Positions 24,795 to 35,130 of a stretch of 64,000 nucleotides of DNA are shown here, piece after piece (within the stretch, counting starts at the first letter, position 1; the number at the start of each line of letters is the position of its first letter). This DNA comes from Rhizobiales bacterium GAS188. GTDB taxonomy: Bacteria > Pseudomonadota > Alphaproteobacteria > Rhizobiales > Beijerinckiaceae. Position numbers and translations under genes: made by a program. The DNA lies in contig FNSS01000001.1 of assembly GCA_900104855.1 (NCBI GenBank), forward strand, positions 5,952,001 through 6,016,000, given 5' to 3'. The notes below the pieces were generated by a model. It saw only the letters and a list, made by a program, of their open reading frames with translations. It was not told the DNA's origin and searched no databases.

Positions 24795-26045
24795 ATGAAC
24801 ATGCAGCAAAGGCCGATCGTCACCGCTAATGGGCGCGACTACCGCTTCCCGGCGACCCCCACGGTCGCGGTGTGCATCGACGGCTCGGAGCCGGGCTATA
24901 TCGAAGCGGCGATCAAGGCGGGGCTCGCCCCCAATCTCGATCGCATCATGAAGAGCGGATCGCATCTTCTGGCGCAATCGGTGATCCCGAGCTTCACCAA
25001 CCCGAACAACATCTCGATCATCACCGGCCATCCGCCCAAGCTGCACGGCATCGCCGGCAATTATTTCTACGACCGGGCGACCGGCCAGGAGGTGATGATG
25101 AACGATGCGCGCTTCCTGCGCGCCCCGACCATCATGCAAGCCTTCCACGACGCCGGCGCCAGGGTCGCCGTGGTCACCGCCAAGGACAAGTTGCGCACCC
25201 TCCTCGGCAATGGGCTCGATCACGCGAGCGGGCGCGCCATCGCTTTCTCCTCGGAGAGGGCCGACAAGGCGACCAAGGCCGAGAACGGCATCGAGAATGT
25301 GCTTGCCTTCGTCGGCAAGCCCCTGCCCGAAGTCTATTCGGCGGATCTGTCGGAATTCGTGTTCGCGGCCGGCGTCAAGCTGCTCAAGAGCTTCCGCCCC
25401 GATGTGATGTATCTGTCGACGACCGATTATGTGCAGCACAAGGCAGCGCCCGGCTCGAAGACGGCCAATGATTTCTACGCCATGCTCGACCGTTATGTCG
25501 GCCTGCTCGATGCCGAAGGGTGCGTGCTGGCGCTGACCGCCGATCACGGCATGAACGACAAGCACAAGGCGGATGGCTCGCCCGACGTCATTTATCTGCA
25601 GGACCTGTTCGACGGCTGGACCGGCAAGGGCGCCGCACGCGTGATCTTGCCGATCACCGACCCCTATGTCGCCCATCACGGTGCGCTCGGCTCCTTCGCC
25701 ACCGTCTACCTGCCGGAAGGCGCCGACCTCGCGAAGCTGAGGGGGCAGCTCGGCGCGATCGAGGGTGTGGAGCTGGTGCTGTCGAGCCCCGAGGCTTGCG
25801 CCCGCTTCGACCTGCCGGCCGACCGTATCGGGGATCTCGTCGTCGTCTCGACGCGCCACAAGGTGCTCGGCACGAGTGCTGCGCGCCACGATCTCTCCGG
25901 TCTCACCGAGCCCTTGCGCTCGCATGGCGGGCTCACCGAGCAGGTCGTGCCGATGATCGTCAACCGCAAGCTCGACTGGCCGCGCGAGCGGCAATTGCAC
26001 AATTACGATATCTTCGCCGTCGCGCTCAATCATGTGACGAGCTGA
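24795..26045 (+). CDS. phnA: Phosphonoacetate hydrolase
   Basis: The 416-aa protein belongs to the alkaline phosphatase superfamily and cleaves the C-P bond of phosphonoacetate to give acetate and phosphate. All residues known from the Sinorhizobium meliloti enzyme are at the same numbers: Asp29, nucleophile Thr68 (PSFTNPNN), Asp211 and His215 (TTDYVQHK), Asp250 and His251 (TADHGMND), and His377 (SHGGLTE). It starts 10 nt after phnW. The two-zinc site is therefore intact. Confidence 0.96.
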   Translation: MNMQQRPIVTANGRDYRFPATPTVAVCIDGSEPGYIEAAIKAGLAPNLDRIMKSGSHLLAQSVIPSFTNPNNISIITGHPPKLHGIAGNYFYDRATGQEVMMNDARFLRAPTIMQAFHDAGARVAVVTAKDKLRTLLGNGLDHASGRAIAFSSERADKATKAENGIENVLAFVGKPLPEVYSADLSEFVFAAGVKLLKSFRPDVMYLSTTDYVQHKAAPGSKTANDFYAMLDRYVGLLDAEGCVLALTADHGMNDKHKADGSPDVIYLQDLFDGWTGKGAARVILPITDPYVAHHGALGSFATVYLPEGADLAKLRGQLGAIEGVELVLSSPEACARFDLPADRIGDLVVVSTRHKVLGTSAARHDLSGLTEPLRSHGGLTEQVVPMIVNRKLDWPRERQLHNYDIFAVALNHVTS

Positions 26046-26122
26046 GCGGTGATGCCTGTCGGCTCACAAGGTTCATGCATCGCTGAGTCCGCGAGCCGCC
26101 GGCACCAGCAGGAAATGCCGTC

Positions 26123-27571
26123 ATGAATGTCGAGACCAAACCCGCCATCCGCCGCGAATCGATGCGCATCGCCGGCAAGCTCGTCACGACCGAGGATGTC
26201 GTCGAGGTCTTCAACCCCTACACCAATGCGGTGATCGGCACGGTGCCGGCCGGCCGGCCCGAGCATGTGCGCGAGGCCTTCGCCAAGGCGCGCGCCTATC
26301 GGCCGACGCTCAGCCGCTATGAGCGCCAGCGCATCCTGCAGACGACGGCCGAGACGCTGCGCGACCGCAAGGAGGAGTTCGCGCGCCTGATCACGGCGGA
26401 ATCGGGATTGTGCTGGAAGGATTCGCTCTATGAGGCGAGCCGGGCCTATGATGTCTGGTCCTTCGCGGCCCAGCTCACCATCAAGGATGATGGCGAGATC
26501 TATTCCTGCGACATCAGCCCGAACGGCAAGAGCCGCAAGATCTTCACCACGCGCCTGCCGCTGCTCGGCGTGATCTCGGCCATCACCCCCTTCAACCATC
26601 CGCTCAACATGGTGAGCCATAAGCTCGCCCCGGCCATCGCCACCAATAACCGCGTGGTGCTCAAGCCGACCGAGCTGACGCCGCTTACGGCGCTGGCGCT
26701 CGCGGACGTGCTCTACGAGGCGGGGCTGCCGCCCGAGATGCTCTCCGTGGTCACCGGCAATCCGCGCACCATGGGCGATGCCATGATCACCGATCCCGAT
26801 TGCGACCTCATCACCTTCACGGGCTCGGTGCGGGTCGGCAAATACATCGCCGAGAAGGCGGGCTATCGCCGCATCGTGCTCGAGCTCGGCGGCAATGATC
26901 CCCTGATCGTCATGGAGGATGCCGACCTCGACAAGGCGGCTGAGCTCGCCGTGCAGGGAGCGACCAAGAATTCGGGCCAGCGCTGCACCGCCGTCAAGCG
27001 CATCCTGGTGGTGGAGAGCATCGCCGATGCCTTCGCGGCGCGCGTGCTCGCCAAGGCGAAGACGCTCAGCTGCGGGGATCCGATGGACCCGTCCGTCGAT
27101 ATCGGCACCGTCATCAACGAGCAGGCGGCGCAGCTCTTCGAGCGGCGCGTCAGCGACGCTGTCGGCAAGGGCGCCGAGCTCCTGCATGGGGCGAAGCGTC
27201 ACGGCGCGCACTTTCCGCCGACGGTGCTCGACCGCGTCCCCTATGATTGCGAGCTCGTGCATGAGGAGACCTTCGGCCCCGTCATCCCGATCATCCGCGT
27301 TCCCGACGCGATCGATGAGGTGATCCGCATCTCCAATTCCACGGCCTATGGCCTCTCATCGGGTGTGTGCACCAACCGCATGGACTACATCACCAAATTC
27401 ATCGCCGGCCTCGAAGTCGGCACCGTCAATGTCTGGGAGGTGCCGGGCTATCGCATCGAGATGTCGCCATTCGGAGGCATCAAGGATTCGGGCCTCGGCT
27501 ACAAGGAAGGCGTGGTCGAGGCGATGAAGAGCTTCACCAATATCCGCACCTGGTCGATGCCCTGGGCCTGA
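26123..27571 (+). CDS. phnY: Phosphonoacetaldehyde dehydrogenase
   Basis: This 482-aa aldehyde dehydrogenase has Cys288 ([12 protein letters not shown]), Glu254 (LELGGNDP), Lys181 in VLKPTELTP, and the cofactor loop FTGSVRVGK. With PhnW and PhnA next to it, it is the NAD-dependent oxidase of phosphonoacetaldehyde to phosphonoacetate. The three genes give the route 2-aminoethylphosphonate to phosphonoacetaldehyde to phosphonoacetate to acetate plus phosphate. The gap after phnA is 77 nt. Confidence 0.94.
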   Translation: MNVETKPAIRRESMRIAGKLVTTEDVVEVFNPYTNAVIGTVPAGRPEHVREAFAKARAYRPTLSRYERQRILQTTAETLRDRKEEFARLITAESGLCWKDSLYEASRAYDVWSFAAQLTIKDDGEIYSCDISPNGKSRKIFTTRLPLLGVISAITPFNHPLNMVSHKLAPAIATNNRVVLKPTELTPLTALALADVLYEAGLPPEMLSVVTGNPRTMGDAMITDPDCDLITFTGSVRVGKYIAEKAGYRRIVLELGGNDPLIVMEDADLDKAAELAVQGATKNSGQRCTAVKRILVVESIADAFAARVLAKAKTLSCGDPMDPSVDIGTVINEQAAQLFERRVSDAVGKGAELLHGAKRHGAHFPPTVLDRVPYDCELVHEETFGPVIPIIRVPDAIDEVIRISNSTAYGLSSGVCTNRMDYITKFIAGLEVGTVNVWEVPGYRIEMSPFGGIKDSGLGYKEGVVEAMKSFTNIRTWSMPWA

Positions 27572-27594
27572 GCCGAGGCTGATTCGCGTCAGGC

Positions 27595-28701
27595 TCAGCC
27601 GGCGGCGCCGAGCACCAATGCGACGAGCGATGCCTGGCTGTGCGCTCCGGTCTTCTCGAATATCCGCTTCATGTTGAAGCGCACCGTGCCGATCCTCTGT
27701 CCCAAGGCGGCAGCGATGTCCTTGGGAGCGAGGCCCGAGGCCAGCAATGCGGCGGTCTCGCTCTCGCGGCTGGTCAGATTGAAGACCTCGCGCAGGATCG
27801 CCTGGTTGACCCTGGGCGGCTGGGTGGCTTCGCGTACGAAGATCGCAGCTCGCGGGGTATGGCTCCCCGGCATTTGCATATCGAGCCGTTCGACCGGAAA
27901 CAGGCTGAGCAGCAATCGCGATTGCCCGCCGCCGCGCTCGACGCAGACCATTATCGGGGTCGATTGCGACCGTAGAACCGCGTTGATCGCCGCGCTCAAC
28001 CTCTCGCTGTCCTGGGCGGAGGCTGCCCGCAGCGTGCCGCCGGGCCCCAGTCGTAGGGCGTCACCCGCATCGACCATTGCCAACGCCGTCGCGTTGAGGA
28101 ATAGCGGCCGGCCCGCTTCGTCAATGACGATCGCGCCGTCGTTCAACCGGTCGAGCAAGGCGCCGAGCCCAAGAGAGCGCGCTTCGCTCTGCCCAAGCCG
28201 CTGCTGGAGTTGCAGCGCCGTCGTGAGATGCGGAACCAGGGCTTGGGCGCACGCCGCCTCCTCGAGGTTGTAGCGGCCCAATCTTCGTGGCCGGCAGATC
28301 GCCATGTGGAACGATAGGTCCGGTGTCTCCTGCTGCAAGCACAGGCCGTGATAGCCGTTCGCCGGTCGAACGACCATTTGAAACATGTCGCTCTGCTCCA
28401 TCTCCTGGTCGGAGACATATTTCCAGGTCGGCACGAACCGCGCCTTGGGCATGGATTGCTGCCAGGGTTTCCACAAGGCCGCCGTCTCAGGCGAGAGGAA
28501 GCGCGCAGCGTCCTCGTCGCTCAATCCCGCCGTGACCCCAAGGGCAAATCGCGAGCCCGGCGTCTTATCCGTGACGAGAATGCTGTGCTCGCTCTGCAAC
28601 GACGTTGTGATGGCGGCAAGGATTGCGGGCCAGTTGTCCGGCTCCAGCACCGACTGATAGATCAGATTGACGGCGGGCAGGAACTCGGAATCGAAAGCCA
28701 T
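27595..28701 (-). CDS. LuxR-type transcriptional regulator with PAS-like region
   Basis: The 368-aa protein ends in a LuxR/FixJ-like helix-turn-helix (about residues 300-360, FNLTSRESETAALLASGLAPKDIAAALG and VRFNMKRIFEKTGAHSQASLVAL). Residues about 190-230 (LLDRLNDGAIVIDEAGRPLFLN) look like the first part of a PAS fold. The N-terminal part (LIYQSVLEPDNWPAILAAI) is common to a family of stand-alone rhizobial LuxR regulators. There is no receiver domain. It is transcribed towards phnY and forms no operon; its signal and targets are unknown. Confidence 0.87.
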   Translation of the reverse strand: MAFDSEFLPAVNLIYQSVLEPDNWPAILAAITTSLQSEHSILVTDKTPGSRFALGVTAGLSDEDAARFLSPETAALWKPWQQSMPKARFVPTWKYVSDQEMEQSDMFQMVVRPANGYHGLCLQQETPDLSFHMAICRPRRLGRYNLEEAACAQALVPHLTTALQLQQRLGQSEARSLGLGALLDRLNDGAIVIDEAGRPLFLNATALAMVDAGDALRLGPGGTLRAASAQDSERLSAAINAVLRSQSTPIMVCVERGGGQSRLLLSLFPVERLDMQMPGSHTPRAAIFVREATQPPRVNQAILREVFNLTSRESETAALLASGLAPKDIAAALGQRIGTVRFNMKRIFEKTGAHSQASLVALVLGAAG

Positions 28702-28988
28702 CTCACCTCATCCCGGATGCCCACCGCCTCATCACTTTCAGCTGCTTTCGCCGATCGTGCGGGGCTCGGCATTCGTGGTCAACGGAACCCGGTCCTCGCC
28801 TTGCAGACGACAACCGCGCCCGTCCATGCGTGCGCAAGTCGGCGCATTGTCGCAAAATCACAAGCTCGTCGACACACACGAATTCGTGCGCTGTGCATCC
28901 GGTCGGTGGCGGATCTGCGCGGGCGTGAGGGGAGCGCCGCGAGCTCCGGGGCGATCGACAGGCCCGCTCCCTTTGGCCGGACGCTTCG

Positions 28989-29396
28989 TTACTTGCGAAT
29001 GACGAGACCGCGCACCGGTTCTTCCGGAACGGACCTCACGCCGCCATAGAAGTCCTTGGTTCCGCCGAAGAAGCCAGTGACCCAGCTGTCGCAATATGCT
29101 TTCGCGACATCATCGGCGATCGCGTCGGAAGCGAGCGAAAAGCCCTTGTCGTATTGCTCCTTGTAGCGGCGCTTGATCTCGGCAGGGCGCAGCGGCTTCG
29201 GCTTCACGAGCTTGCCGAGCTCGACCGGATCGAAGGAAGCGCCAGGGCACAATCCCTCCTGAACGCGCCAGAGCATCCCCATCGCGAAGGCGATGTCCTC
29301 GGGGTCGGGCTCTTTTGCAAGGGCTTGCCCGGCGAGTGAAGCGAGGCTCGCGGCGACGATCATGGACATCGCGATGCTTCTCATCCTGTGAGGCAT
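28989..29396 (-). CDS. Small exported protein of unknown function
   Basis: From ATG 29396 the product is 135 aa with a signal peptide (MPHRMRSIAMSMIVAASLAS, cleavage after ALA); the open frame extends upstream to 29516 but that part would bury the signal peptide, and ATG 29384 is an alternative. The mature chain of about 110 residues has two cysteines (GLCPGASF and KAYCDSW), which could form a disulfide in the periplasm, and a C-terminal arginine/valine tail. I recognise no family. Confidence 0.65.
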   Translation of the reverse strand: MPHRMRSIAMSMIVAASLASLAGQALAKEPDPEDIAFAMGMLWRVQEGLCPGASFDPVELGKLVKPKPLRPAEIKRRYKEQYDKGFSLASDAIADDVAKAYCDSWVTGFFGGTKDFYGGVRSVPEEPVRGLVIRK

Positions 29397-29659
29397 GATC
29401 GATGGGGCGACGTAGCGGCCGTTTTTGCCGGTGTCTGCGGTGGCGAGGCTTCGGGCGGCGGCCGGAATTGGGCCTTGGACCTTCATCCCCTGATTCACCT
29501 CGGGTCTCTCCATCACGGCCTCATGCGCTCGAGAACAGCGTCGCGGTCATGATAGCGCAATCACACCGATTGCGCCGGAAATCGTCGCGATGTTCCGCCA
29601 GCCCAGCTGCGAGGGTCCTCGGGCAGTCGCGAAGCGTGCGCGCCTCTTGACGACCCTCA

Positions 29660-30367
29660 TCAGCTCCCGAGGAAACTGATCTCGAACGCCTCCCGAAGGC
29701 CGCGCTGACCCTTTGGCGTGACCGTGACGGCGCGGGTACCGTCCACTCTCTTCACCCATCCGAGCTCGAAGCAGCGGCAGGCGATCGCGATCCCGACCTT
29801 CCCGCCGAGATGCGGTCGCCGTTCGCTCCAATCCAGGCAAGGCCGGCAGAACAGGCGACTGGCGCGTTTCACGGGCTCGAGGGCGACGCCGAAATTGCGC
29901 AGGAATGCCTGGCCCGCCTCCGTGACGCTGCCGCCATCCTGATCGAGCTCGATCTGGCCACGAGCCTGCAGCGCATCGGCGATGCCGACGCCGAGGCGGC
30001 CGGCGAAATGATCATAGCAAGTCCGCGCAACCTGTAGCGCCTCGTCGCGCGGCCCGGTGCGAACGCCACGGCCGCGGGGCTGGCGGTCCGCCTGGCTCGC
30101 GAATTGTGCGATGCTTTCGAGCAGCCGCGCGACTTCGGCGGAAGCCAACCGATGGTAGCGATGTCGCCCATGCTGCTCCACCAGGATCAGCCCGGCATCC
30201 AGCAGCTTCGCCAGATGTCCGCTCGCGGTCTGCGGCGCGACGCCGGCAGAGAAGGCCAATTCCCTTGCCGTCAGCGCGCGGCCGTCGAGGAGCGCGTCGA
30301 GCATATTGGCCCGGCCGGGGTCGCCGATCAGTGAGCCGATCTCTGCGAGTGCGATGGGACGAAGCAT
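29660..30367 (-). CDS. ArsR family transcriptional regulator
   Basis: The 235-aa protein carries an N-terminal winged helix (about residues 5-90: IGSLIGDPGRANMLDALLDG, LAFSAGVAPQTASGHLAKLLDAGLI, EQHGRHRYHRL) and a longer C-terminal domain with CRPCLDWSERRPHLGG and several cysteines (Cys116, Cys174, Cys177 region). The long form matches the ArsR-like group with a helical C-terminal extension rather than the short metal sensors. A perfect 10-bp inverted repeat 46 nt upstream is its likely operator. No target gene is obvious. Confidence 0.87.
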   Translation of the reverse strand: MLRPIALAEIGSLIGDPGRANMLDALLDGRALTARELAFSAGVAPQTASGHLAKLLDAGLILVEQHGRHRYHRLASAEVARLLESIAQFASQADRQPRGRGVRTGPRDEALQVARTCYDHFAGRLGVGIADALQARGQIELDQDGGSVTEAGQAFLRNFGVALEPVKRASRLFCRPCLDWSERRPHLGGKVGIAIACRCFELGWVKRVDGTRAVTVTPKGQRGLREAFEISFLGS

Positions 30368-30412
30368 GAGCTGACCTCAACTGGACATCATCTTAGCCGC
30401 GTTGGTCTCCCG

Positions 30413-30438
30413 AATGCTACGGCCGATCCCGTAGCATT
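30413..30438. promoter_or_regulatory. Perfect inverted repeat, candidate ArsR operator
   Basis: AATGCTACGG (30413-30422) and CCGTAGCATT (30429-30438) are exact complements separated by 6 nt. The centre lies about 60 nt before the ArsR-type gene start. This suits a dimeric winged-helix repressor controlling its own promoter. Confidence 0.6.
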
Positions 30439-30536
30439 GACGTCGCTTATCGGAGCAGCAATGGATCGCCTCAATTCGCGCCGCCCCAGTGTTCCTCAGG
30501 CGGTGCAGGTCAGTGCATCGACTCTCGTGCGCGTTC

Positions 30537-30672
30537 CCTCTCCCGCTCTTTCGCGGGAGAGGGTGGCGAGACGCAGTCGAGCCGGGTGAGGGACGCCGGT
30601 GAAGCGCGCCACCGCCCCTCATCCGCCTCGGCTTCGCCTCGGCACCTTCTCCGGCAAAGGGGCGGGAGAAGG
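30537..30672. repeat. Dispersed intergenic palindromic repeat, family A
   Basis: This copy begins CCCTCTCCCGCTC with a local hairpin around TTTCGCGGGAGAGGG and closes with GGCGGGAGAAGG. The interior has the same CCTCATCCGCCTCGGCTTCGC block as the copy at 3222. It lies between the ArsR upstream region and the LysR gene end. Confidence 0.8.
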
Positions 30673-30681
30673 TAGGTCCCG

Positions 30682-31623
30682 TTAGCGCTTGCCCTTGCGG
30701 CGGCGGGAGGTTCGCGGTTCCGATCGCCCCGACGCCCGCACCAGCTCTCGAAACCAAATCTGTGCCGGATCGGTCTCGGTGCGCGCATGCCATTGCATCG
30801 AGACATCGAAGCCGTCGACTGCGACGGGCAGCGGGCTCATGCTCAAGCCGGCCACATCCCGGCAATTCTCCGCGAGCCGTCGGGGCACGGCCGCCGCTGC
30901 GCGAAAGCCGTGCAGCAAGAACGGAATGGCGAGAAAATGGGGCGTTGCCATCAAGACGAAGCGCTTCCTGCCGGCGCGCTCGATCAGGCGATCGACGACG
31001 CCGTTCAGCTCTCCACGCAGCGACATGACGATATGCGGAAGGTCGAGATAAGCTTCGAGCGTGAGCGGCGCCGAGACGCCGCAGGCCTCGGCATCGAAGA
31101 GGCAGACGAGGTCCTCGTGGAACAGCAGCTCCGTCGTCAGCGCGCTGCTCGGGTCCGGAAAATAGCCGATCGCCAGGTCGATCGCTCCACTCTCCAGCAT
31201 TGCGCCCAGCCGGTCGCGGTCAACCGAGGTCACGGCGATGCGTGCCTTGGGAGCCGCTGACCGCAGAGCCGCGAGCACAGCGGGGAGAATCGCGAGCTCG
31301 ATGTGATCTGACGCACCCACGCGGAAAGTGATCTCCGCCTGCTCGGGCGCGAAGGCACGATCCTTGAGGACGCTTTCGCGAATCTCAGCGAGAACCCGCC
31401 CAATGGAGGGCGCGAGCTCGAGCGCTCTCGTGGTCGGCCGCATCGCCTCGGCCGTGCGGATGAAGAGCGGGTCGCCGAACAACTCACGCAGACGTGATAG
31501 GGCATGGCTCATGGCCGGCTGCCCCAGGCTGACGCGCCGCGCCGCACGCGTCACGTTCCTTTCCGCCATCAAGGCGTCGAAAGCGACCAGCAAGTTGAGA
31601 TCGAAGAGACGTAAATCGGTCAT
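30682..31623 (-). CDS. LysR family transcriptional regulator
   Basis: The 313-aa protein has the N-terminal LysR helix-turn-helix (LNLLVAFDALMAERNVTRAARRVSLGQPAMSHALSRLRELFGDPLF, residues about 8-55) and a substrate-binding-like C-domain. The sequence is closest in style to NodD/PcpR-type members. It is divergent from the molybdenum hydroxylase operon, the usual arrangement for a LysR activator and its target. A basic tail (TSRRRKGKR) ends the protein. A T-N11-A palindrome at 31637-31651 lies next to its start. Confidence 0.92.
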   Translation of the reverse strand: MTDLRLFDLNLLVAFDALMAERNVTRAARRVSLGQPAMSHALSRLRELFGDPLFIRTAEAMRPTTRALELAPSIGRVLAEIRESVLKDRAFAPEQAEITFRVGASDHIELAILPAVLAALRSAAPKARIAVTSVDRDRLGAMLESGAIDLAIGYFPDPSSALTTELLFHEDLVCLFDAEACGVSAPLTLEAYLDLPHIVMSLRGELNGVVDRLIERAGRKRFVLMATPHFLAIPFLLHGFRAAAAVPRRLAENCRDVAGLSMSPLPVAVDGFDVSMQWHARTETDPAQIWFRELVRASGRSEPRTSRRRKGKR

Positions 31624-31636
31624 ATCGATGATCCGG

Positions 31637-31651
31637 ATCGAAACTATCGAT
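31637..31651. promoter_or_regulatory. Candidate LysR binding palindrome (T-N11-A)
   Basis: ATCGAAACTATCGAT has 5-bp arms (ATCGA/TCGAT) and fits the LysR box T-N11-A. It begins 14 nt before the LysR start codon, a typical autoregulatory site in the divergent region. Confidence 0.5.
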
Positions 31652-31889
31652 TTGATAATAATGTGGTCGCCCCATTATAACAATTACACAATTTTAGCGA
31701 TGGATCGGGGGTCTCGCGAAGCTCTGAACTTAACACCAAGCCCATTGCATGAGCCTGCCGGAGCCAGCGAGCCCTTCGCCCTGTTCGGCGTGCTGGTGCC
31801 GATGATTCTCGATCGCGCGGCCGCATCGGCACCGCGATAGGCGCGCGCCGCGAGCCGGACTCGAAAGCAGCAACTTGGAAGCAGCGATA

Positions 31890-34067
31890 ATGATGATGCC
31901 AGCGCGCAACGATGTGCTCGAAACCTCAAGACGCGGCTTCCTGGCCGGTGGCGCAGCTGCGCTCCTGGTGTCGGGCACTGCCGTCGCGCAAGGCCGAAGC
32001 GGCAAGCCGACGCCGCTCAACGCCTGGCTGCGCATCGCGCCGGACGATGTCGTGACCTTGATGCTGGCCCAGTCGGAAATGGGCCAGGGAATCTCGACCA
32101 CGCTTCCCTTGGCCCTGGCCGATGAGCTTGGTGCCGATTGGTCACGCATACGCTTCGAATGGGCGGACTTCGATCCGGCCTACCGCCATCCGCAATATGA
32201 GTGGATGTTTACCGGCAACAGCGAGTCGAGCTCGACCTTCTATCCGATCATGCGGGTGATGGGAGCAGCCGCGCGAGATGTGCTGACGCAGGCCGCAGCA
32301 ACACGTCTGAGCGTCGATATGACGAGCCTCACTGTCGAGAACGGGCGCATCCGCCACGACGGCAGCGGACGCATGCTTACATTCGGCGAGGTGGCGGCGG
32401 ATGCTGCCAAGCTGCCGGTTCCGAAATCGCCTGTCCTCAAGTCCAGGAGCGCCTTGCGGCTGATCGGCAAGCCGCAGGCTCGCGTCGACGTTCCCTCGAA
32501 AGTGGACGGAACGGCGGTGTTCGGCATCGATGTCAAGGTTCCCGGCATGCTGGTCGCCGCCATCCGCCGGGCCCCATCGCAAGGCGGAACGCTGACGCAT
32601 TACGACGCGGCAGCCATCAAGGCGCAACGCGGCGTCCTTGGCGTGGTGGAAATCCCCTCCGGTCTCGCCGTCGTCGCCGAGCATTATTGGACGGCGAAGC
32701 GCGCGCTCGACGCGGCCGTGCTGGTCTTCGCTCCCGGCCCGATCAAGGATTATTCGACCGCAACCCAGCGAGCCGAGCACGCGGCGCTGCTCGAGACGGG
32801 GTCGTTCGACTCGAAGGCGAAGATCGGGGATGCCAATGCGGCGCTCGATGCGGCGAGCAAGGTCCACGACGCCGTCTTCGAAATCCCGGCCCAGGCGCAC
32901 GCCACCATGGAGCCGATGAACTGCACGGCCCATGTGACCCCGGATCGGTGCGAGCTCTGGATTCCGACCCAGGGTGTCGAGATCACCCACGCCGTCGCCA
33001 AGCAAGTCACGGGGCTTCGCGACGATCAGATCATCATGCATCGCACTTTGCTGGGCGGCGGCTTCGGCAGGCGGCTATTGGCCGATTTTGCTCGCATCGC
33101 CATGCTCGTCTCCAAAGCGGCAGGCCGGCCGGTCAAGGTGATCTGGAGCCGCGAGGAGGATTTGCGTTACGACGCCTATCGGCCGCCGATGACACACGCG
33201 ATCCGCGCCTCCTTGAGAGGAGACGGGATGCCGGACGCGATGGAGCATCGGGTCGTCTCGCCCTCGCATATGCTCTATATTTTCCCTCGCGGTGCCATCA
33301 AGGCCGAGGGGGATTGGAGCCGGCCGATCCTGCCGCCTTCCGCCTATGACGGGATGGCGGTCGAGGGATTGACCGCGACCCCTTACGCCGTGCCGCACTA
33401 CTCGGTCGAGCAGCATCGCGTCGAGACGCCGCTCTGGGTCTCGGTGTGGCGGACCACCGGCCACGGACCCAATAATTTCGCGCTGGAAAGCTTCATCGAC
33501 GAGCTGGCGCATGCGGCGGGGAAGGATCCGCTCGCCTATCGGCTTGCATTGGCGGCCGGCGACCCGCGCGCCGTCGCTGTCCTGAATGCGGTCGCTGAAA
33601 TGTCCGGTTGGAGCCAAGCCCCGCCTGCCGGCCGGTCGCGGGGTCTCGCGCTCGCCAAAGCCTTCAATGGCTACATCGCCCAGGTGGCCGAGCTTTCCGT
33701 CGCCAACAAAGGCATCAAGGTCCACCAAGTCTGGAGCGCAGCCGATATCGGGGAAATCCTCGATCCGGGCATTGCGGCTTCGAATTTCGAAGGAGGGGTC
33801 GTCTGGGGCCTCTCGGGGTTGCGGACCGAAGTCACCTTCGTCGGCGGCGAGATCGAGCAGACCAATTTCGATAGCTTCGATCCGCTGCATCTTTGGGAAA
33901 CACCGGAGATCGAGACGCGCTTCATCGAGAGCGGGGCGAAGCCCGGAGGTGCGGGCGAGCTTGGCCCGGTGCCGACGCATGCGGCGGTCTGCAACGCCAT
34001 CTTCGCCGCCACGGGCGAGCGGATCAGGGCGCTTCCGATCTCGAGAAGCGGCTATCGATTGGTTTAG
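31890..34067 (+). CDS. Molybdopterin-binding subunit of a periplasmic xanthine-dehydrogenase-family hydroxylase (IorB-like)
   Basis: The 725-aa protein starts with a Tat signal ([10 protein letters not shown]), so the folded molybdenum enzyme is exported. It has the two-part molybdopterin-binding architecture of isoquinoline 1-oxidoreductase beta subunits, with [12 protein letters not shown] near the N-terminus, [12 protein letters not shown], and the catalytic glutamate in [11 protein letters not shown] near the C-terminus. The reaction would be hydroxylation of an aldehyde or N-heterocycle with electrons passed to the 2Fe-2S subunit and cytochrome. ATGs at 31893 and 31896 are also possible starts. 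The physiological substrate is unknown. Confidence 0.9.
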   Translation: MMMPARNDVLETSRRGFLAGGAAALLVSGTAVAQGRSGKPTPLNAWLRIAPDDVVTLMLAQSEMGQGISTTLPLALADELGADWSRIRFEWADFDPAYRHPQYEWMFTGNSESSSTFYPIMRVMGAAARDVLTQAAATRLSVDMTSLTVENGRIRHDGSGRMLTFGEVAADAAKLPVPKSPVLKSRSALRLIGKPQARVDVPSKVDGTAVFGIDVKVPGMLVAAIRRAPSQGGTLTHYDAAAIKAQRGVLGVVEIPSGLAVVAEHYWTAKRALDAAVLVFAPGPIKDYSTATQRAEHAALLETGSFDSKAKIGDANAALDAASKVHDAVFEIPAQAHATMEPMNCTAHVTPDRCELWIPTQGVEITHAVAKQVTGLRDDQIIMHRTLLGGGFGRRLLADFARIAMLVSKAAGRPVKVIWSREEDLRYDAYRPPMTHAIRASLRGDGMPDAMEHRVVSPSHMLYIFPRGAIKAEGDWSRPILPPSAYDGMAVEGLTATPYAVPHYSVEQHRVETPLWVSVWRTTGHGPNNFALESFIDELAHAAGKDPLAYRLALAAGDPRAVAVLNAVAEMSGWSQAPPAGRSRGLALAKAFNGYIAQVAELSVANKGIKVHQVWSAADIGEILDPGIAASNFEGGVVWGLSGLRTEVTFVGGEIEQTNFDSFDPLHLWETPEIETRFIESGAKPGGAGELGPVPTHAAVCNAIFAATGERIRALPISRSGYRLV

Positions 34068-34078
34068 TGGGGAAGAGC

Positions 34079-34531
34079 ATGACGCGTTTCAACCTGAATG
34101 GCCGCGCGGCGGCGGTCGATGGCGATCCCGATATGCCGCTTCTTTGGGCGTTGCGCGACCAGCTCGGGCTCACCGGGACCAAATATGGCTGCGGCATCGC
34201 AGCCTGCGGGGCCTGCACGGTGCATGTCGATGGCGAGCCGGTCAGATCCTGCTCGTTGCCGTTGAGTGCCGCGGAGGGGAAGCGGGTCGTCACCATCGAA
34301 GGGCTGTCGAAGGACAGGTCGCATCCGCTGCAAAAGGCGTGGATCGAGGAACAGGTGCCGCAATGCGGTTATTGCCAGTCCGGCATGCTGATGGCGGCGG
34401 CAGCCCTTCTCAAGGCCAATCCCCGGCCTTCGGACGCCGATATCGACGCGGCGATGACCAATATCTGCCGATGCGGCACCTATGTCCGTATCCGCAAGGC
34501 GATCCACCGGGCAGCCGGTGCGGCGCCGTGA
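34079..34531 (+). CDS. (2Fe-2S)-binding subunit of the molybdenum hydroxylase (IorA-like)
   Basis: The 150-aa protein contains both iron-sulfur clusters of the family: the plant-type ferredoxin motif [12 protein letters not shown]...C and the helical four-cysteine motif CGYCQSGM...CRCGTY. It begins 12 nt after the large subunit. It passes electrons from molybdenum to the cytochrome encoded next and probably travels with the Tat-exported partner, since it has no signal of its own. Its stop overlaps the next start (GTGA). Confidence 0.94.
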   Translation: MTRFNLNGRAAAVDGDPDMPLLWALRDQLGLTGTKYGCGIAACGACTVHVDGEPVRSCSLPLSAAEGKRVVTIEGLSKDRSHPLQKAWIEEQVPQCGYCQSGMLMAAAALLKANPRPSDADIDAAMTNICRCGTYVRIRKAIHRAAGAAP

Positions 34532-35130
34532 GAAGGCCGGTCCTTGCGGCGATCCTCTCGGCCGCAACCGCGACGGCCTTGGCCGCCATTGCATCGCCCC
34601 TGCGCTCGGCTCCTCAGCCGGCGATCCCGGACGGGGATTCCGTCACCGCCTTCGACAAGATGGCGACGGTCATGACCAGCCCGCGCTGCCAGAACTGTCA
34701 CACGCTGACAGGCTTTCCGCGCCAGGGCGATGACCGGCACGCCCATGCCTTCAATGTGATGCGCGGTCCCGAGGGTCACGGTGCCCTCGGGCTTCCCTGT
34801 TCGACCTGTCATGGGCGCGCCAATAACCCGATGAGCGGCGTGCCCGGCGCCGATGAAGTCTGGCGGCTTTCACCCATCAGCATGGGCTGGGAGGGCTTGT
34901 CGAAAGGCGAGCTCTGTCGCCACCTCAAGGATCCGGCGCGCAACGGCAATCGCACGGGTGCGCAGGTCATCGATCACCTGAAGACGCATCTCGTGACCTG
35001 GGCCTGGTCGCCCGGGGCGGACGCTCATGGGCATCCGCGTGCCGCGCCCCCGCTGCCCTATGCGGATTTCATCAAGGCCGCTGAAACCTGGGTACGAAAG
35101 GGCGAGGCCTGTCCACCGCCGGCCCCGTGA
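34528..35130 (+). CDS. Exported diheme c-type cytochrome
   Basis: From GTG 34528 (overlapping the previous stop as GTGA) the product is 200 aa with a signal peptide ([20 protein letters not shown]). It has two CxxCH haem sites, CQNCH and CSTCH. The context makes it the periplasmic electron acceptor of the hydroxylase, passing electrons to the respiratory chain. The frame stays open far upstream in another gene, but only this start makes sense. Its TGA overlaps the porin GTG. Confidence 0.88.
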   Translation: MRRPVLAAILSAATATALAAIASPLRSAPQPAIPDGDSVTAFDKMATVMTSPRCQNCHTLTGFPRQGDDRHAHAFNVMRGPEGHGALGLPCSTCHGRANNPMSGVPGADEVWRLSPISMGWEGLSKGELCRHLKDPARNGNRTGAQVIDHLKTHLVTWAWSPGADAHGHPRAAPPLPYADFIKAAETWVRKGEACPPPAP

